Source of the DNA: Epiperipatus broadwayi | Taxonomy: Eukaryota; Onychophora; Udeonychophora; Euonychophora; Peripatidae | Assembly: GCA_028023455.1 (NCBI GenBank) | Contig: JAQFVV010012446.1 | Location: 248,001-312,000, forward strand | DNA length: 64,000 bases | Reading direction: 5' to 3' | Notes under the pieces: generated by a model | What the model was told of the DNA's origin: nothing | Databases searched by the model: none | What the model saw: only the letters and a program-made list of their open reading frames with translations | Position numbers and translations under genes: made by a program | Shown: positions 22,284-37,300 of the stretch, piece by piece | Position numbering within the stretch: the first letter of the stretch is position 1 | Layout of the letters: each line of letters opens with the position of its first letter

Positions 22284-25200
22284 CTAAAAATAAAGGTTAT
22301 AGAACATAAAAAAGACATTCAAAAATTTAAATTAGATAGAAATTTACAATTGTAAACATTTTATAAAAATCAATATATAATTTTTCTAAAGATAAATTAT
22401 GTATATACTTTTTTAAAACAAATGGCAAAATATAAAAAATTTAAACTTTTTATTGTTGAAAGAAACAAGTGTAAGTATTTGGCCCAATGAACGTATAAAC
22501 AAACATATTTTTTTTAGTAATATTTTATAATCTGTAGAAGGGGTTCTCAATCTGGCATACCCGAAATTTCAGGGGATATGGAAAACTTGTCAGGAATTAT
22601 GGTAATTAGTAGGTAAATGAGTTTATTATGCTACATTAATATATTCCAACAGTAGTTGTCAATACTTCCGGGTTATTCCATATTTGTACCCTTTGTCAAC
22701 CACACCAGTGACGTTTTAGGTCTTTTTTCAGGTATGAACCCAATGGGGTTGCATAGACTGTTTTTGGCGCAAGATCTAATAATATAAAATGTCTGGTTAA
22801 GATTTAAGATAGCTAGTGAAATTGCCAGTTTGGTGCCACTCCTCTAGGCTTGCGTCAATGGCATCTGCACCTTCTGTGCATGTGTACCACACGATATACT
22901 TTCAAATTGCTTATTTTTTATTATAACAAATAGGGAGTACTGTAATTCTGTAATTTATTTAAAGTCAAGGGGATAAAGGGGCTAAAAAAGTTGCGAAAAC
23001 CTGCCCTATAAAAATTATTCAAGATAATGTATTGCTACCCGTCATTATTGTCAACTGATTTATTTCAGGTACAGTTTCCATCCAAATCAATTCTCTGATC
23101 GACATAATGATTAGCTAAAACTAGACAAGTAATTTCAGTCGGGCTTGAATATTTCCTTTAGTTTAATTTTTTTTAATGGGTTTAAATAAATATGTGGAAA
23201 AATTTTAAAAAAATTATAGAATGTTAAAATGTATTGCAAACAAATACCCAAATGGTATCGAAAAGAAAATTTAAAAAATCAGCTATAGTTAATGAAGTTA
23301 AATAATATTTTATAAAGCGCAGACGGTATTGAAAATTAAATTGAGAGAGTGCAAATTTCTCAAGCGCTTGTGACTATTAGTAACCAATCAGATCTTAAGC
23401 ACTGGGACAAGGAATTTAATAAGAAAAGAGTGGATTCCACTCTCTTCTTTACTTGTCTTTCTATATATCCAAGCCAGTACAAAGTACTTATATCTGAGTA
23501 CTTATATCACAAGCGCTTGAGAAATTTGCACTCTCTCAATTTAATTTTAATGAAGTTAAGTAAAAATAGAGAGATAATAAGAGAAAACATTATTAATCAT
23601 ACTTTTTGATTCTGCATTTTTGTTTCTTTATTGACATTTTTATTAGCATACATTAAAAACATTTTTAAAAGACTAATTTTACTCCTTCCATTTTCCCCTG
23701 TTCACATTTATATATGCCAAAATTCAAATAAAAAGATTTGATATAATTTTTCAGAACTCTGCAGCAAACGTTCAACTTGTTATACTTTTGCACAGCATTG
23801 GTTATCTGTTCTAAAAGACAATTTAATCTTATGAATATATACAAACATATATAACTACAGAAACAAGTTATACCGGGCTTCAGCAAGTTATACTGGGCTT
23901 CAGCGTTAGAGATTTTTTTTGGGAATTGAAGTTACTAGTTTGGACATTATGGAAAAAGTAATGTCTTCTAGATGTGTATGTGCACTATCGACTGTGCCAA
24001 TTCAGTGTCCAGCGGCACTCTATTGCTCGCTGGATTGCAACTATCAATAACACAATATAAAATAATTAATGAGGCAGCCCGGCAAGTAGGTTTAAATAAC
24101 GAAGATTTATTTAAAGGTTTATATATATGTTAATCACTATTAATATATACAAAGTACGAATAATATATACACGCTAATATTATTATATATAAATAAGGGG
24201 CCCGAAGGCAGAGTAAAATAATAAAAAGATCGGTACGACCTGTTATAGTTCCCTAGGTTTACTTTGGCGCGTCCAGAGGTAAACCTCTCCGCAAGGCTAG
24301 GTGAAGCAAAGGAGCTGACTGGAGCACCCGAGGAAATGGCACATCTACCTTTCAAGCGCTTCACTTAGCAAGTGTCCTCTCTCAGTTCAATATTAGATCC
24401 ATTACTTGTCACGCCTTTATTTTGGAGTAGCCTCCCTTCATTGGCCATCCGCTGTCCACGTGGTGGCCATCTCTTTAGTTCTTATAGGATCCCTGATTAG
24501 ATAATGTCACGCCTTTAACATTGTCTATTCTAAGCAATGGCTTTGTTTACATTATTCAATCCTTCTTGATAAATTACTTTATAGTTTAGCGCTAATATAT
24601 CATTTAATTATTTACAAAACACTATTAGCGATCCGTTAGTTTTACATTTATTTTTATTATTGGTTAAACGTATTTTTTTCTATACATGCACATACACACA
24701 CATGTAGCACTCAACAAAGAACTAAGTAACGTATTTTAATGCTATTTTATTTAAAATAAATATTGCAAAGTTATTAGACAGCAGGAAATTAAAATTTAAT
24801 AGAATGTTTGAATAAAAATCACTACAATATGGAGTTTTCAAAGCAAATATTCATCACGAAACTAAAATTACTAACCTTTTTAAATTCATATGATAGGGTA
24901 TTTCTTTCTATAATGTCCTGCTGTGACGTAATAGTAATGCGTTGTCGTTCTGGGGGTGCTGTTATACTAACGCTAACACGTATACGCTCTTGAGGAGTTC
25001 TGGCAATGTGCGTAGGACTTTCACCATTCCAAATTCTGAATAAAAAAAAATAGATATGTGTAATTTTTATTAATAATTTTTACTAATTATTTCCGGTATT
25101 TAATATAATAATTATACATTTGACAAAGTGTCACAATTACTTGTTCATAAATAAAAAGATAGAATTATTATAAGTCGATTCTTAATAATTTTCAAGACAA

Positions 25201-28200
25201 TTTTACCCAATAAATAATATTTTAAGATACTTGTTTAGTTACCATAATTAACGTTTCAAACTACCGTATATTTTTATTAATATTTTGTTTAACACTAGCA
25301 AATTTTTGTAAAAACAAAAGTTAAATTTGCTCCAAATATATCATTACCAGATTACCTATACTACTGAAAATATTTTTAAAATAAAGTATATGGAAATTAT
25401 ATAACTGTATATTGCTAACAAAGAAACAATAATTAGTATAAATTCATAAAATATACCCAATAATATAGACATGCTCTCTGACTTAATCCTTTTTGGAAAT
25501 AACAGTACATTATTATGATAAATTTTAATTGTCTTATCAAATAATTTGAAGTTGTACTAATAGGCAGGCTCTGCACTTCATAATGAGGCAGTCGAGAGAT
25601 AGAACGAGAAGACAGAAGGAGCAGTCCTTGATATTTGTCAAATAAATTGTATAAGTTTAAAATATAATTAATTAAAAATTTTAATATATAATTTAAAATA
25701 TTGATAAATATATTCATGTATTGAAAAACAACGTATATAATTTTCGGAAGAATTATATTCATTTTGTAACATCAGTAAATCTTATAAAATAATGTATAAG
25801 ACAGAATACAAAGACCAAGTTACACTTGTGGTCATTGATATTGCAACACTTTAATAACTTTATTAATGTTTTATTAGGACCAAAGGCATGTTTTATTTAA
25901 TAAACTATTTGCAATCCATTTATATCTTTGGGATATGAATCTTTGTACTCGGTTCCATCATAGACATTTTGTGAATAGAAGTACTCTTATCTTCTCCGAC
26001 TCTTTTGTTCCAGGATGAACAACAGTCTAACGATGCCTAGAGTAGCATACCTTATCAGTGCTAATAGAGTTTAACCTTTACCCATTTAGCATTTCAAAGA
26101 TTATAATTTATTTTGCAAAATTTCAAATAAATTACTTAGTTGTAACATATAAAACTTTCACTAATAAAAATCTGAAGAATGAAGACCTATTAAGAAGTCT
26201 AAAATATGTGTTTAAAATGAAGTCTTCTTTTATCCACTTTCACTACCTTTAAAATCAAATCTTCACAACTGATGTTTAAGAAAGCTTATGTGCAGAACGC
26301 TTTCATATTTGATTGAAGTCCGTTTATATTTTGATTCATAATAGACGGCTGAGAAACATTAATTATTATTATTTTTATTAATTATGAATATGCAGATTTT
26401 TGGCAAATGTAATTGACTATGGTATTTACTAGCAAAGCTTAGAACGTTAATTATAAACAGACGATAATCAATTGCTTTCCATGCGCTGTGCTGTCTCATA
26501 ATAAGGAAAATGGAAGTAAAGTAATAAGGTAAAATATTCACCTCTCAATACAAGATACTTAGAATATGCCTATATAATGGCATTTACAGTATATTAAAAA
26601 GACAAGACGACAGCTCTTGTCTTTCAAAGTCTCTATCACGTGGGAGGTGTTTCTTACATTCAACAAAAGCACCGATGTTTTAATGATAATATAGCGCATG
26701 TGTCAAATGGAGAAAAATAATTGAAACAGGTGATCATATTACCTAACGTAATTTTAAAATAGCCACTATTGTCTACACAAAGGATTTTAATTGTACAGAA
26801 GCCTTTTTTCTCGCATATTATTTCAGAGTTGTACAAATGGATTTTCTTTACAACAACTTTACTTATAGCTTGATAAAGACTCTTGATTTCGTAATTAAAC
26901 AATAAAAAATGGCTAGTTGTAGAATTTTAAACATGTCAAAAATCTTAGCCTATGCGCAAATGTTGTGAGTACATATGTATTTAGATGATATATTATCAAC
27001 TATTGGTACCAATTTTAATTTTTTTTTACGTTAAACAAAATTAATACATTGTAATAAAATATTTACATTGGCGAACTTCCAGAGACTGCTTAAGCTTACA
27101 GATTTTCATTAGTTTCAAGAGAAATATATGATATTGGTGGATGAACAAATGAAGGTGGAATAAATAATGCTGGTGGTGTCACATTACTACAGCTTTGAAA
27201 ATCAACACTTTCTAGATTTCGATGATGATGATGATGATGATAATAATAATAATAATTTATGTATTAAAAACAAACAATATATTTATAGAAGAAAGAATAA
27301 CTCCAAACAAGCAAACTTGTGTGAGGAGTATTAGTAAGAATCCTTATGTTAAATACAAAAATTAAATAAATAAAAAGATAAGTAAATACACCTCAAAATA
27401 ATCATACAGAAAATAATTTAATAAAATACTCACACTGTCGTATTTCCAGAGAAAGCTTCAGCTAGTGGATTTAGGCCAGATATATATGATGTTGTTGGCC
27501 CAACAAATGAAGGTGGAATATTTATTGCTGGTGGTGCCACATAACTGTAATTTTCAAAATCAACATTTTTTAGGTTTTTATAATAATAATAATAATAATA
27601 ATTCAATTCAATTCAATATCCATTTATTATGTGCATTCCAACATTTACACTGTAGCAGAAATACAGAATAAAGAAACCAAAAAAAAAAAAAAATAACAAT
27701 GATAATAATTAAAATTAAAAATAAAAAAACTATAAGCAAATACAAGCTATATACATAAAATTATATATACATATATGTTCATAATTATAAATTTAGTTGT
27801 TTTTTAACATTCATCACAAATTGATCGCAAAAAATATCAATATTATTAAAAGTTAGATTATATACCATTTGCAATCTATTAATAACTGATTTACCAAAGA
27901 AAGTATTTTTACATATACTAATCTTGAAAGTTTGCATTTCTCTTAATAAACGACAAGGTACTTTCAATTCTATTTTTGATATACAGTTGCTGACATCAAT
28001 TTTTCCATCAATCAACTTTTTCAGTAATATCATATCTTTCAATATTCTCCTTTCTTTCAATACTGTTTTAACAATTTGACATTCATCCATTATTAATTTA
28101 TTAAATCTTTTTTCAATATTATATATTCTAGACTGAATATTAATCAGATTGAAGTTTCATATACAAGAATTATATTCTAAAAGTTTAACAAGATAAAAAA

Positions 28201-31200
28201 ATAACTTATATTTTATGGAAATAGATAAATCTCTCCCATATCTCAAAATACAGCCCATCTTTCTGTATGCTTTATTAATAATATATTTAATATGTGCATT
28301 AAAAGTAAAATTGCTACAAAATTAAATTCCTAAATCAGATACAGTCTCTTTATATTTAATAACACCATTCTCAATTTTATATTGATAAACAGATTTTTCA
28401 GAGTTTTATTGGTATAAGAAACAATGCATGTTTTATTAATGTTAATCTCCATATTGTTATACCTACACCATATAATAAAAACCTATCTATATCCTTTTGA
28501 ACCTCAATATGATCACTATAAAGAATAATTCTTTTAAATAACTTACAATCATCAAGCATAAGTAAGTATCATACTATTTTTTATCTATGATCAAGATCAC
28601 ACATATAAACCTTAAAAAGCAATGGTGCTAATATTCCACCCTGAGGAACACCTATCATATCAAAAAAAAGAGAATTAGTTTTATCCATATGTATATAAGA
28701 TTTACGATCCCTCAAATAATTGGAAAACCACTCAACTAAATGAGGACTAACACCCAACATTTTAAGTTTATACAAAAGTCTAATATATGAAACTTTGTCA
28801 AATGCCTGAGTCATATCAAAATATACAACATCTAATTTCTTCTGATCAGATAAGGCATGAGCAATATGATCAGATATAACCATTAAATTAGTTTCAACAG
28901 ATCTACCAGGTAAAAAATCATGCTCATAAACAGGTAATACTTTAATCATATCTACAATAATATTACTATAAATACACCTTTCATAAATCCTAGCAAAAGG
29001 TGACAGAATTGAAATAGGTCTATAATTACCAGAATCAGATCTATCCCCTGTTTTAAAAATTGGTATAATCTTAGCTATCTTAAATATATCAGGAATAATA
29101 GTTTTCTCAATCGATAAATTAATGATATAATGCAATGATACTACCAAACATTCAGCACCACCCTTGATAATAAAATTAGGAATATTATCATATCCCATAG
29201 AAGATTTTGATTTAAGTTTAGAAATTGCAGTAAACACTTCAGGAATTGCAATTTTATTAACATCTATATTCCAAAAACTCTCTTTATTAAATTTAATATC
29301 AACCATATTATCATTATCTGAAGTATCTAAATACATATTTGTAAAATGATTGACTAGATCATCCATAGAAGGCCTAATTACATTATATCTACAACTCTTA
29401 CCTTCAACAATATTAAGATCTTTTATATAATTCCAAAACATTTGTGGATTATTCCTAAAATTTTCTTCAACTCTATTTAAATTATTATTATTATAATCTC
29501 TTTTCATAAGCGTCTTAGTATAAGCATGCAAACCACTAAATTTCTTGTACAATTCTTTATCATTAGTTAGTTTATATAACCTATGATTATTTATGCTTTC
29601 TATTTAAGCTCTTACACAATTCCCTAGAAAACCATTTAGGATATTTATTATTAGTATTTAAATAATGCCTAACAGGAATATATTGATCTAGATAATTTTG
29701 AACTATACCAACAAAATTATTTGCAGCTATATTTGGATCATTTTCCATCAAAATTACATTCCAATCAATATCCTCAAAAGCTTTATAAAGTCCATAATAG
29801 TCACCATGTTTGTAATCTCTTACTATTTACCATAGGCTTTATATGTTCATGAGAACCATCTACTACAAATTCCAAAGGTGGATGATAAGGATCAGGGGGC
29901 AAAAGAGCTTGATCAGCCTCTTTGCACTTCAAATCATCCTTAGTGCTAAACAAATCCAACATACCACCCCTAAAATTAATAATACTATTAAGTTGAATTA
30001 AACTAACCAACTCAACAAAAGTTTTTAAACTATAAAGTTTACTATTATCAACATTTTTATTACTATGTATTGAATAATCAGCTTCATTAAAATCCCCAAC
30101 TATAATATCATATTTATATTTCACCAATATATCCTCAACCTTAACTAAATATCCATCTAAATCATTCATTGACAAAGTGGGCCGAAGATATATAGTACCT
30201 AACAATATTTTTATTTTTTAAAGTAACTTCAATCCAACAAGATTCAATATTATTATCATTAATAATTATCTGTTTATGCTTTATGTCTTTTTTAATAGAA
30301 AGCAAAGTACCACCACCTCTTGTTTCATTATTATAATTTTTATCACATCTACACACAATACCTATCATCAAATATACTAATATCAATTTCTTCTTTTAAC
30401 CAAGTCTCTGTTAAAAAGATAATATCATATTCATTTAATAGCAATTCAAATTTAAAATCAATTGTCTTAGTTCTAAGACCACGAACATTTTGATAATAAC
30501 AATTCATGAATTGCTATTTATTACACAGATTATTTTGCAAATTTATATCTTGCACTATAGTGCTAATTTCATCAACATTATCAGTCAATATAATATCTTC
30601 TGTCTTTTCTTCAATAATCTTATTAATATTTAATATAATATTATCCTGTGTACTATCAACATTAAAATTTCTTAAATATTTTAAATCCCCATAGAAGGGC
30701 AATATGACCACTGACAAAGGCCAAACATTACTGACCAAAACTTTATCAGATTCACATTCTTCTATAGATAAATAAAATGAAGAATATTTTTTAGACTTTG
30801 TATTCAGACATTTTTCAAATGGGCAATCACATCCACAGCAGAGGTATCATTATCCATTCTAGTAAGAAAAAAAAATTTAATTTCTTTCTTGTCTTAACAG
30901 CTTTTAAAACATGATTAACCTGATTTCTTATAATAAGAGAATTACTTGCATTTTTAATATTTTTATGCTTATTTTTTCCATAAAATACAGTTTTAAAACC
31001 ATCCTTTTCTTTATCTGCACAATCTTTCAAATAAAAGGCATATGATTTTTTAGAGGTGTTATCTTGATTAGAAATCCCAGACGATTCATGTGATATTACA
31101 TTTGTTTTCATATCTGACTGACCAACCTTCACTTTAATTGCTTTATTCTCCTGTTCATTAAATTTAAAACTTGATCTACCCAGTGACACTAAAAACTGCC

Positions 31201-31261
31201 TCCTTTTTTAATTTCTCAACTCCTTCCCTTCTATTTATGGTAGAGAGTGAAGAAAAAAAAA

Positions 31262-31296
<35 letters not shown>

Positions 31297-31325
31297 CAAC
31301 AACAACAACAATAATAATAATAATA

Positions 31326-31386
<61 letters not shown>

Positions 31387-34300
31387 TTAAAAACAAATAA
31401 TATATTTATAGAAGAAAGAATAACTCCAAACAAGCGAAATTTGGTGAGGAGTGAGTATTCATAAGAGTCATTATATTAAATACAAAAATTAAATAAATAA
31501 AATGATAAGTAAATACATCCCAAAATAATCATAGAGAATAATTTAAGAAAATACTCACACTGCCATATTTCTGGTGAACGCTTCAGCCAATGGATTTAGA
31601 TTGCTTTTTGGCCCAACAAACAAAGGTGGAATATTTATTGCTGGTGGTACCATATAATTATTGTTTTCATAATCAGCATTTTCCAGGTTTCTATTGTAAT
31701 AACCATAATAATAAACATCAATAATTATTTATTTATTAAATAAACAATATATTTATAAAAGACAAAATAACTCATATATATATATATTGTATCGGTATAA
31801 AATGGGAATAATGAGAAGAACACGGTTATGTACCCATGTGAGGTAGAAACGAAAATTGAATAAAACCCAAAGAAAAACTTTCTGATATGATTTTGTAATT
31901 AAGGTATTTAACATTACAACAGGGCAGAAAGCACAAAAGATAGAGACACCCCAAAATCAAATCAAATATTCAAAGTTTGTAATGATAAAAAATATTAAAG
32001 TAAAAAAAAAAAAGACTTTATGTGACCTGGCAACAAACTCCCAATTTACACCAATACAATCAAAATTAAAATAAATACTAAAGAATTGTCCTAAAAATTA
32101 TAAGATATGGACCCAAAATAATATCTATCAAATTATGTAAACATATAATGAATATAAGTACCAGCTAAAATTGGTAATGCTGTATCAGTTAGCAAATTTT
32201 CTTAATACAATAAATATTTGAAAACCAGGCACTCTTCACAAACCTAAGAGCTTAACTGTAAGTATCGGGGACTTGAACTCAGTTTTTCAAGCACCCTTCA
32301 ACTATCCATACTAGCTCATACAACCAATACATGTGACCACATACATGTATTTTTTTTACATGTGTGTGGTCATGTGTATCAGTTGTATGAGATAGTGTGG
32401 ATAGTTGAAGGGTACTTGAAAATCTGAGTTCAAGTTCCCAATATATAATACAATAAGTGAGTAAAGAGTTTAGAAAGTTTTTTGAATTTACAATTGATAT
32501 TTACTTTAAATAAACGTTAAGTTGTTTTGTGTTAAATTTATGTTGTATTTTAAAAGAGTAAAATACTAATCTTAATAACTAAAGGAAATTTTAGTTATAA
32601 AATTCACCAATAGGTTTGACACTAGTGATAACTAATGTTCTGTAGATTGCAGTTTATGGATAATAAAAGAATAGTCAAAATAGTATTTAACTGGGGTACA
32701 AGTAAAGGGCAGGCAACAAGATGGGTGAGAAAGGTAATGCAGTATGCAGAAGATTTGGATAAAGAATTTATGTCAGTATACTTGTACAAAAGGTGGGATG
32801 ATTGTTTTATAGGATGATTGTTGAGTGTTATAGTAATAAGGAGTGGGATAAAAAAAATAGATGCATTAATAAAGAATAGGGAATTGGAGAGATGGAGAAC
32901 TACTATGGAGAGCAAAATGAGTTCAAATATATATAGAAGTAAACGGAACATTGGGTGTGAATTAATTTATGATAATAATATGGAAAGTAGTTTATTGTTT
33001 AAGGGATCTTTAGCAACAAGGGAAGATACACATAAGTGGGAAAATATAGGTGATTTATTCTGCAAGTTGTGTAAGGAAGGCATAGAAAATATTAGGCATC
33101 TGTTACTTCTGTGTAAATATTTAGAAGCAGAATGGGTACAAATAATGAAGTTATGGAAGATTAAATATGAACAAAGTGATTATTCAGACATATTACCAAC
33201 TGTGCCAAACCATTTAGGATGCTTATATCTGTGTTTGAAATCAACACACACTGGTGCATAAATAATTCCCATGAATAAAACATTCAATATTCTATATTAT
33301 ATTTACAATTTGTGCCTCACCTTTGCAAATACGAAGTGTGTTCATCGTATCCATTTCTTTTCAACTTGGATATGTGCTGTGGGGTCATTGGTAAAAACAG
33401 GCCTGTTGGAGTGTTGGTAGCAGCATTAGGATAGAAAGAATCATAATAATGATGAGGATGAATTTCTTGCATAGAAGAATATGACGGAAGGAAGCCAACA
33501 TGATGGTCAGGATTCAAGTGCGCTGGTTGTTGCTCTGAAAAATTCAAATTGAAAATGTTATATAAATTGGTCGATTACAATTTTTAATTAGAATTAAGAT
33601 ATGAAATTATAAAAATAGTATAAACGCCAATGAATGTCTAAGCATATAACATCTTTTGTTCATCAAACAAAAAATAATAACTAGAATTATGTGATTATTT
33701 TTATTTATTGCAAAACAAAGGAAATAAAAAATTGATGCATCATTAATAAAAGTTAACTTATTAAAAATAAAATTAATACAAAAGCTAATTTTTAAAAAAA
33801 TATTATTGCCTAAACAATTTATTCCAAATACCTATCTGTGGAGATTCTTCCCACTGTTCTTCCCCATTTGGGGAATGATAAGTAGCATGCGCTCCAGAAT
33901 TTGCCTGATTACTTCTTGGTAAGTTTTGAGAAAAAGTAACTTGGCTTTGAACCTGGCTAGGCATACCTGCTGCAGGTTGTTGTAATGGTGTTGTACTGGA
34001 TAACCAATGATTGGTTGAAGAAAGATTTGGATTGATAGAAATGCTGCCGTTGTTACTAATTTGACCATCATCGTCAGACTCCGTTGGCAGATCAACGACT
34101 TCCGCACAAGAGTCGTAATTCAGAGCATTTGTAGACACAGATTGGCAAGTAGATTTTATATTAGGAACAGATCTAAAAAATACATTATAACGATTTCATT
34201 GGGGAAAATGCTTAAAAAACCTTATGGAAAGATATAATTTACTAATCAATTATTTTTAATTATTTTTTTACTCTTTTTATTTTATAAACAGGTATTTAAA

Positions 34301-37300
34301 ATCCTATGTATAACAAAGACAAATAATATAATTAAAACTTATATTTGGAAACATAGGCTCATAATATTTTTTGTCGGAATTTACATTAATACCTTCAGTT
34401 ATCATGCAAAACATTATTCTAAAGTCTTACAAATTTTTCAATCTAAGATAATTAATAGTCTGGTTAAAATAACAGATGCCAAATAATTTTTTGTTTATCC
34501 AAAATGAATAAAAACATAAGGCAACAACATAAACTAAACAGTAATTAATCTTAAGCTGAAATAGTTATCATGGAACAGAAGAATCAATTACATTTCCTCA
34601 AAAATATATCTCTCCAATTTTCATTTTTATAATTTTAACATTCCCTGAATTTAGTGAACTTTCTGACCAAGATATTCATGAAATATACACACAAAATCAA
34701 TGTCCCAGTAGGCTTTCATTAAAGAAAATGTCCTTCTCATTGTTTCTAACTATTCTTTTCTTTATTTTCAGTGCTACATTTTTGTAAGCATTAATAGGTT
34801 TCTTTAAACTTAATTAACTTTCTGAATACATATGTACAGATCTCTGACTTTTATTAGGCATCATGCTTTCATAACCAGAATAAACATTTATGATACCCTT
34901 TATGTTAAAACCTCTTTCTAATATAGTTCTTCGCAAAAAGTAAGCAGGTGATTGTAACACTTTATTATTTCTGGCAAAAATAAATAACTGATCAAACTAT
35001 TCATTGCTCAGATGGTCATGTGACATTTAAGCAAAGAAGTTAATTATTATGTCTGTCACATCAAGCTTTTGGTCGTGATTCTCTTACTCTATACCTGCAC
35101 CTATTCACAAGTCATTCTGAAAAAAACATTCTAAATTACATGTAGGAATAGTTGTAAAAAATATTGGACCATTATTAGAAAAAAATAACAACATAGTAAA
35201 CTTGTAACCTGACATCAGCCATTATGTTTTTCAATATTTGCATAGAAATTCCACATTATACAATGTTTATGTTTAATTTGAGTCAAATGTATATTCTGAT
35301 ATGACGGTAATTTTTTTTTACTGAAACAGTAAGATTTGCTTTGCAGAACTTAGTTTCACCTTTCCTCTTTCATTACCTACCAACATACCCTAGATTAATC
35401 CCCAATCTATCGTAGGGTGCTAGTGTCTGTGTATTGCGCATATGCCGTAATCATGCTGAATTTAGATAGCAAATGTAAATCCACAAATGTTCTATATATA
35501 AATTTAATAATTTCAACACTAATAATTTAGAAATTGGAGAGTGTATATATATAACTTTTTGGGATATACCGTGTATTGTTTTCCATTAAACACCGATATT
35601 TCGACGGAATAGCAACCCCCATTATCAAGGTTAACTTTTGAAAGAAAAACCGTTAGATCTTAACAAATAACGTGACTGTGTGTGAGATGAGAAATGAGAT
35701 TCCAGTTCAGCATTCACAGTATGAGGCTTATCAAAATGTTTATTTCCCTCAGTATTTTTACCTATTAATTTTAAGTTAATATTGGATAAAATGAGAGGTT
35801 TCCACATAGCTGGATTACGTTGTGCTTCATCAGTTCTATTTAAACCAGTAGGTCTCTTTAATATTTCAATTGACTCTCTCATGGTTCTTAAATCATATCT
35901 TTCCAAATTAGCAAGCATTTTTGTATTGTCAAAATTAGGTTTGTGACCAGTTTCTAAATAATGGGAAGTAAAAACTGATGTGCTAATTTTTTGATGAAAA
36001 GCATTTTTATGTTCCTTAATTCTGACATTAATTCATCTATTAGACTGACCCACATAGCCTCTTGAGCACTGGAAACACATAATTTCATAAACTCCTTGGT
36101 GTTACAAAAATATTCTGTATTTATGTTTATGGAAGTGGAAAATAACATATCACTTTCTTTTCTGGATGTTTTAATTGCAAGAAAATGTGATGAAACATTG
36201 TCAATATCAGTTTACAGAAAATCCACTCATACAAACAGATATCTTTATTTTAATTCTCATCATCATCCTGCACAAATTTTTTCTGTACCTAAAAATCTTT
36301 TCACTAGAGCTTATAATTTATCTGATAAAGAACATCTTTCTCAAGAAATAGAACTTACAAAAAATATTCTGCTTTCTAATAATTATAATAAAAACATCAT
36401 ATGTAGGGCTTTATACAACATTAATACTAAAAAGAAAAAAGAGGATAGAATTGATAATTCCTCTTTTAATAGAGTAATTTTGCCTTACATTAGGGGGGCT
36501 GCTGATAAAATCAGTAGAAGACTATCTTGTTTTAATATAAAGACCACTTTTTCTACTGGCAAAAAAATTGGTGATTTTTTGTATAAACCTAAAGACAATA
36601 TTTTTGGAATACCAATGAGTTTATGAAATTACGTGTTTCTAGTGCTCAAGAGGCTATGTAGGTCAGTCTAATAGATGAATTAATGTCAGAATTAAGGAAC
36701 ATAAAAATGCTTTTCATCAAAAAATTAGCACATCAGTTTTTACTTCCCATGATTTAGAAACTGGTCACAAACCTAATTTTGACAATACAAAAATACTTGC
36801 TAATTTGGAAAGATATAATTTAAGAACCATGAGAGAGTCAATTGAAATATTAAAGAGACCTACTGGTTTAAATAGAACTGATGAAGCACAACGTATTCCA
36901 GCTATAAGGGAACCTCTCATTTTATCCAATATTAACTTAAAATTAATAGATAAAAATACTGAGGGAAATAAACATTTTGATAAGCCTCATACTGTGAATG
37001 CTGAACTGGAATCTCATTTCTCATCTCGTACACAGTCACGTTATTTGTTAAGATCTAACAGTTATTCTTTCAAAAGTTAACCTTGATAATGGCGGTTGCT
37101 ATTCCGTCGAAATATCGGTGTTTAATGGAAAACAATACACGGTATATACCAAAAAGTTATAATTTATCTACATCATATAACCGTGAAAACATTAAGTATA
37201 ACATTATATATATATTACAAAGTAGCTCTTGTGTGTCTCATTTACACACAAACTGTGATATTATATTTAAAAACTTAGAAGTAAAATAATATTTTACTTA

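Larger units (their letters stand above)
22284..24875 (-). other. Intron 7 of the RNF111-like gene
   Basis: The donor is AAAAAG|GTTAGT at 24876/24875 and the acceptor TTTTTAG at 22284. The first half is collinear with 6600-8570 of the broken copy. Two insertions absent from that copy are listed separately (23302-23546 and about 23930-24650). Confidence 0.8.

Noticed and set aside
22068-22355. Plus-strand open frames over the RING exon
   Set aside because: They are shadows of the minus-strand RING-H2 exon; the plus-strand peptides have no motif.
31176-31433. Poly-Asn/poly-Tyr protein
   Set aside because: A microsatellite read as codons; no start context or conserved flanks.
33803-34138. PIAS-type SUMO ligase, suggested by the [11 protein letters not shown] stretch
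   Set aside because: The downstream exons end in a RING-H2 of Arkadia type and there is no SP-RING or SAP domain. The motif fits the SUMO-interacting motifs of Arkadia equally well.
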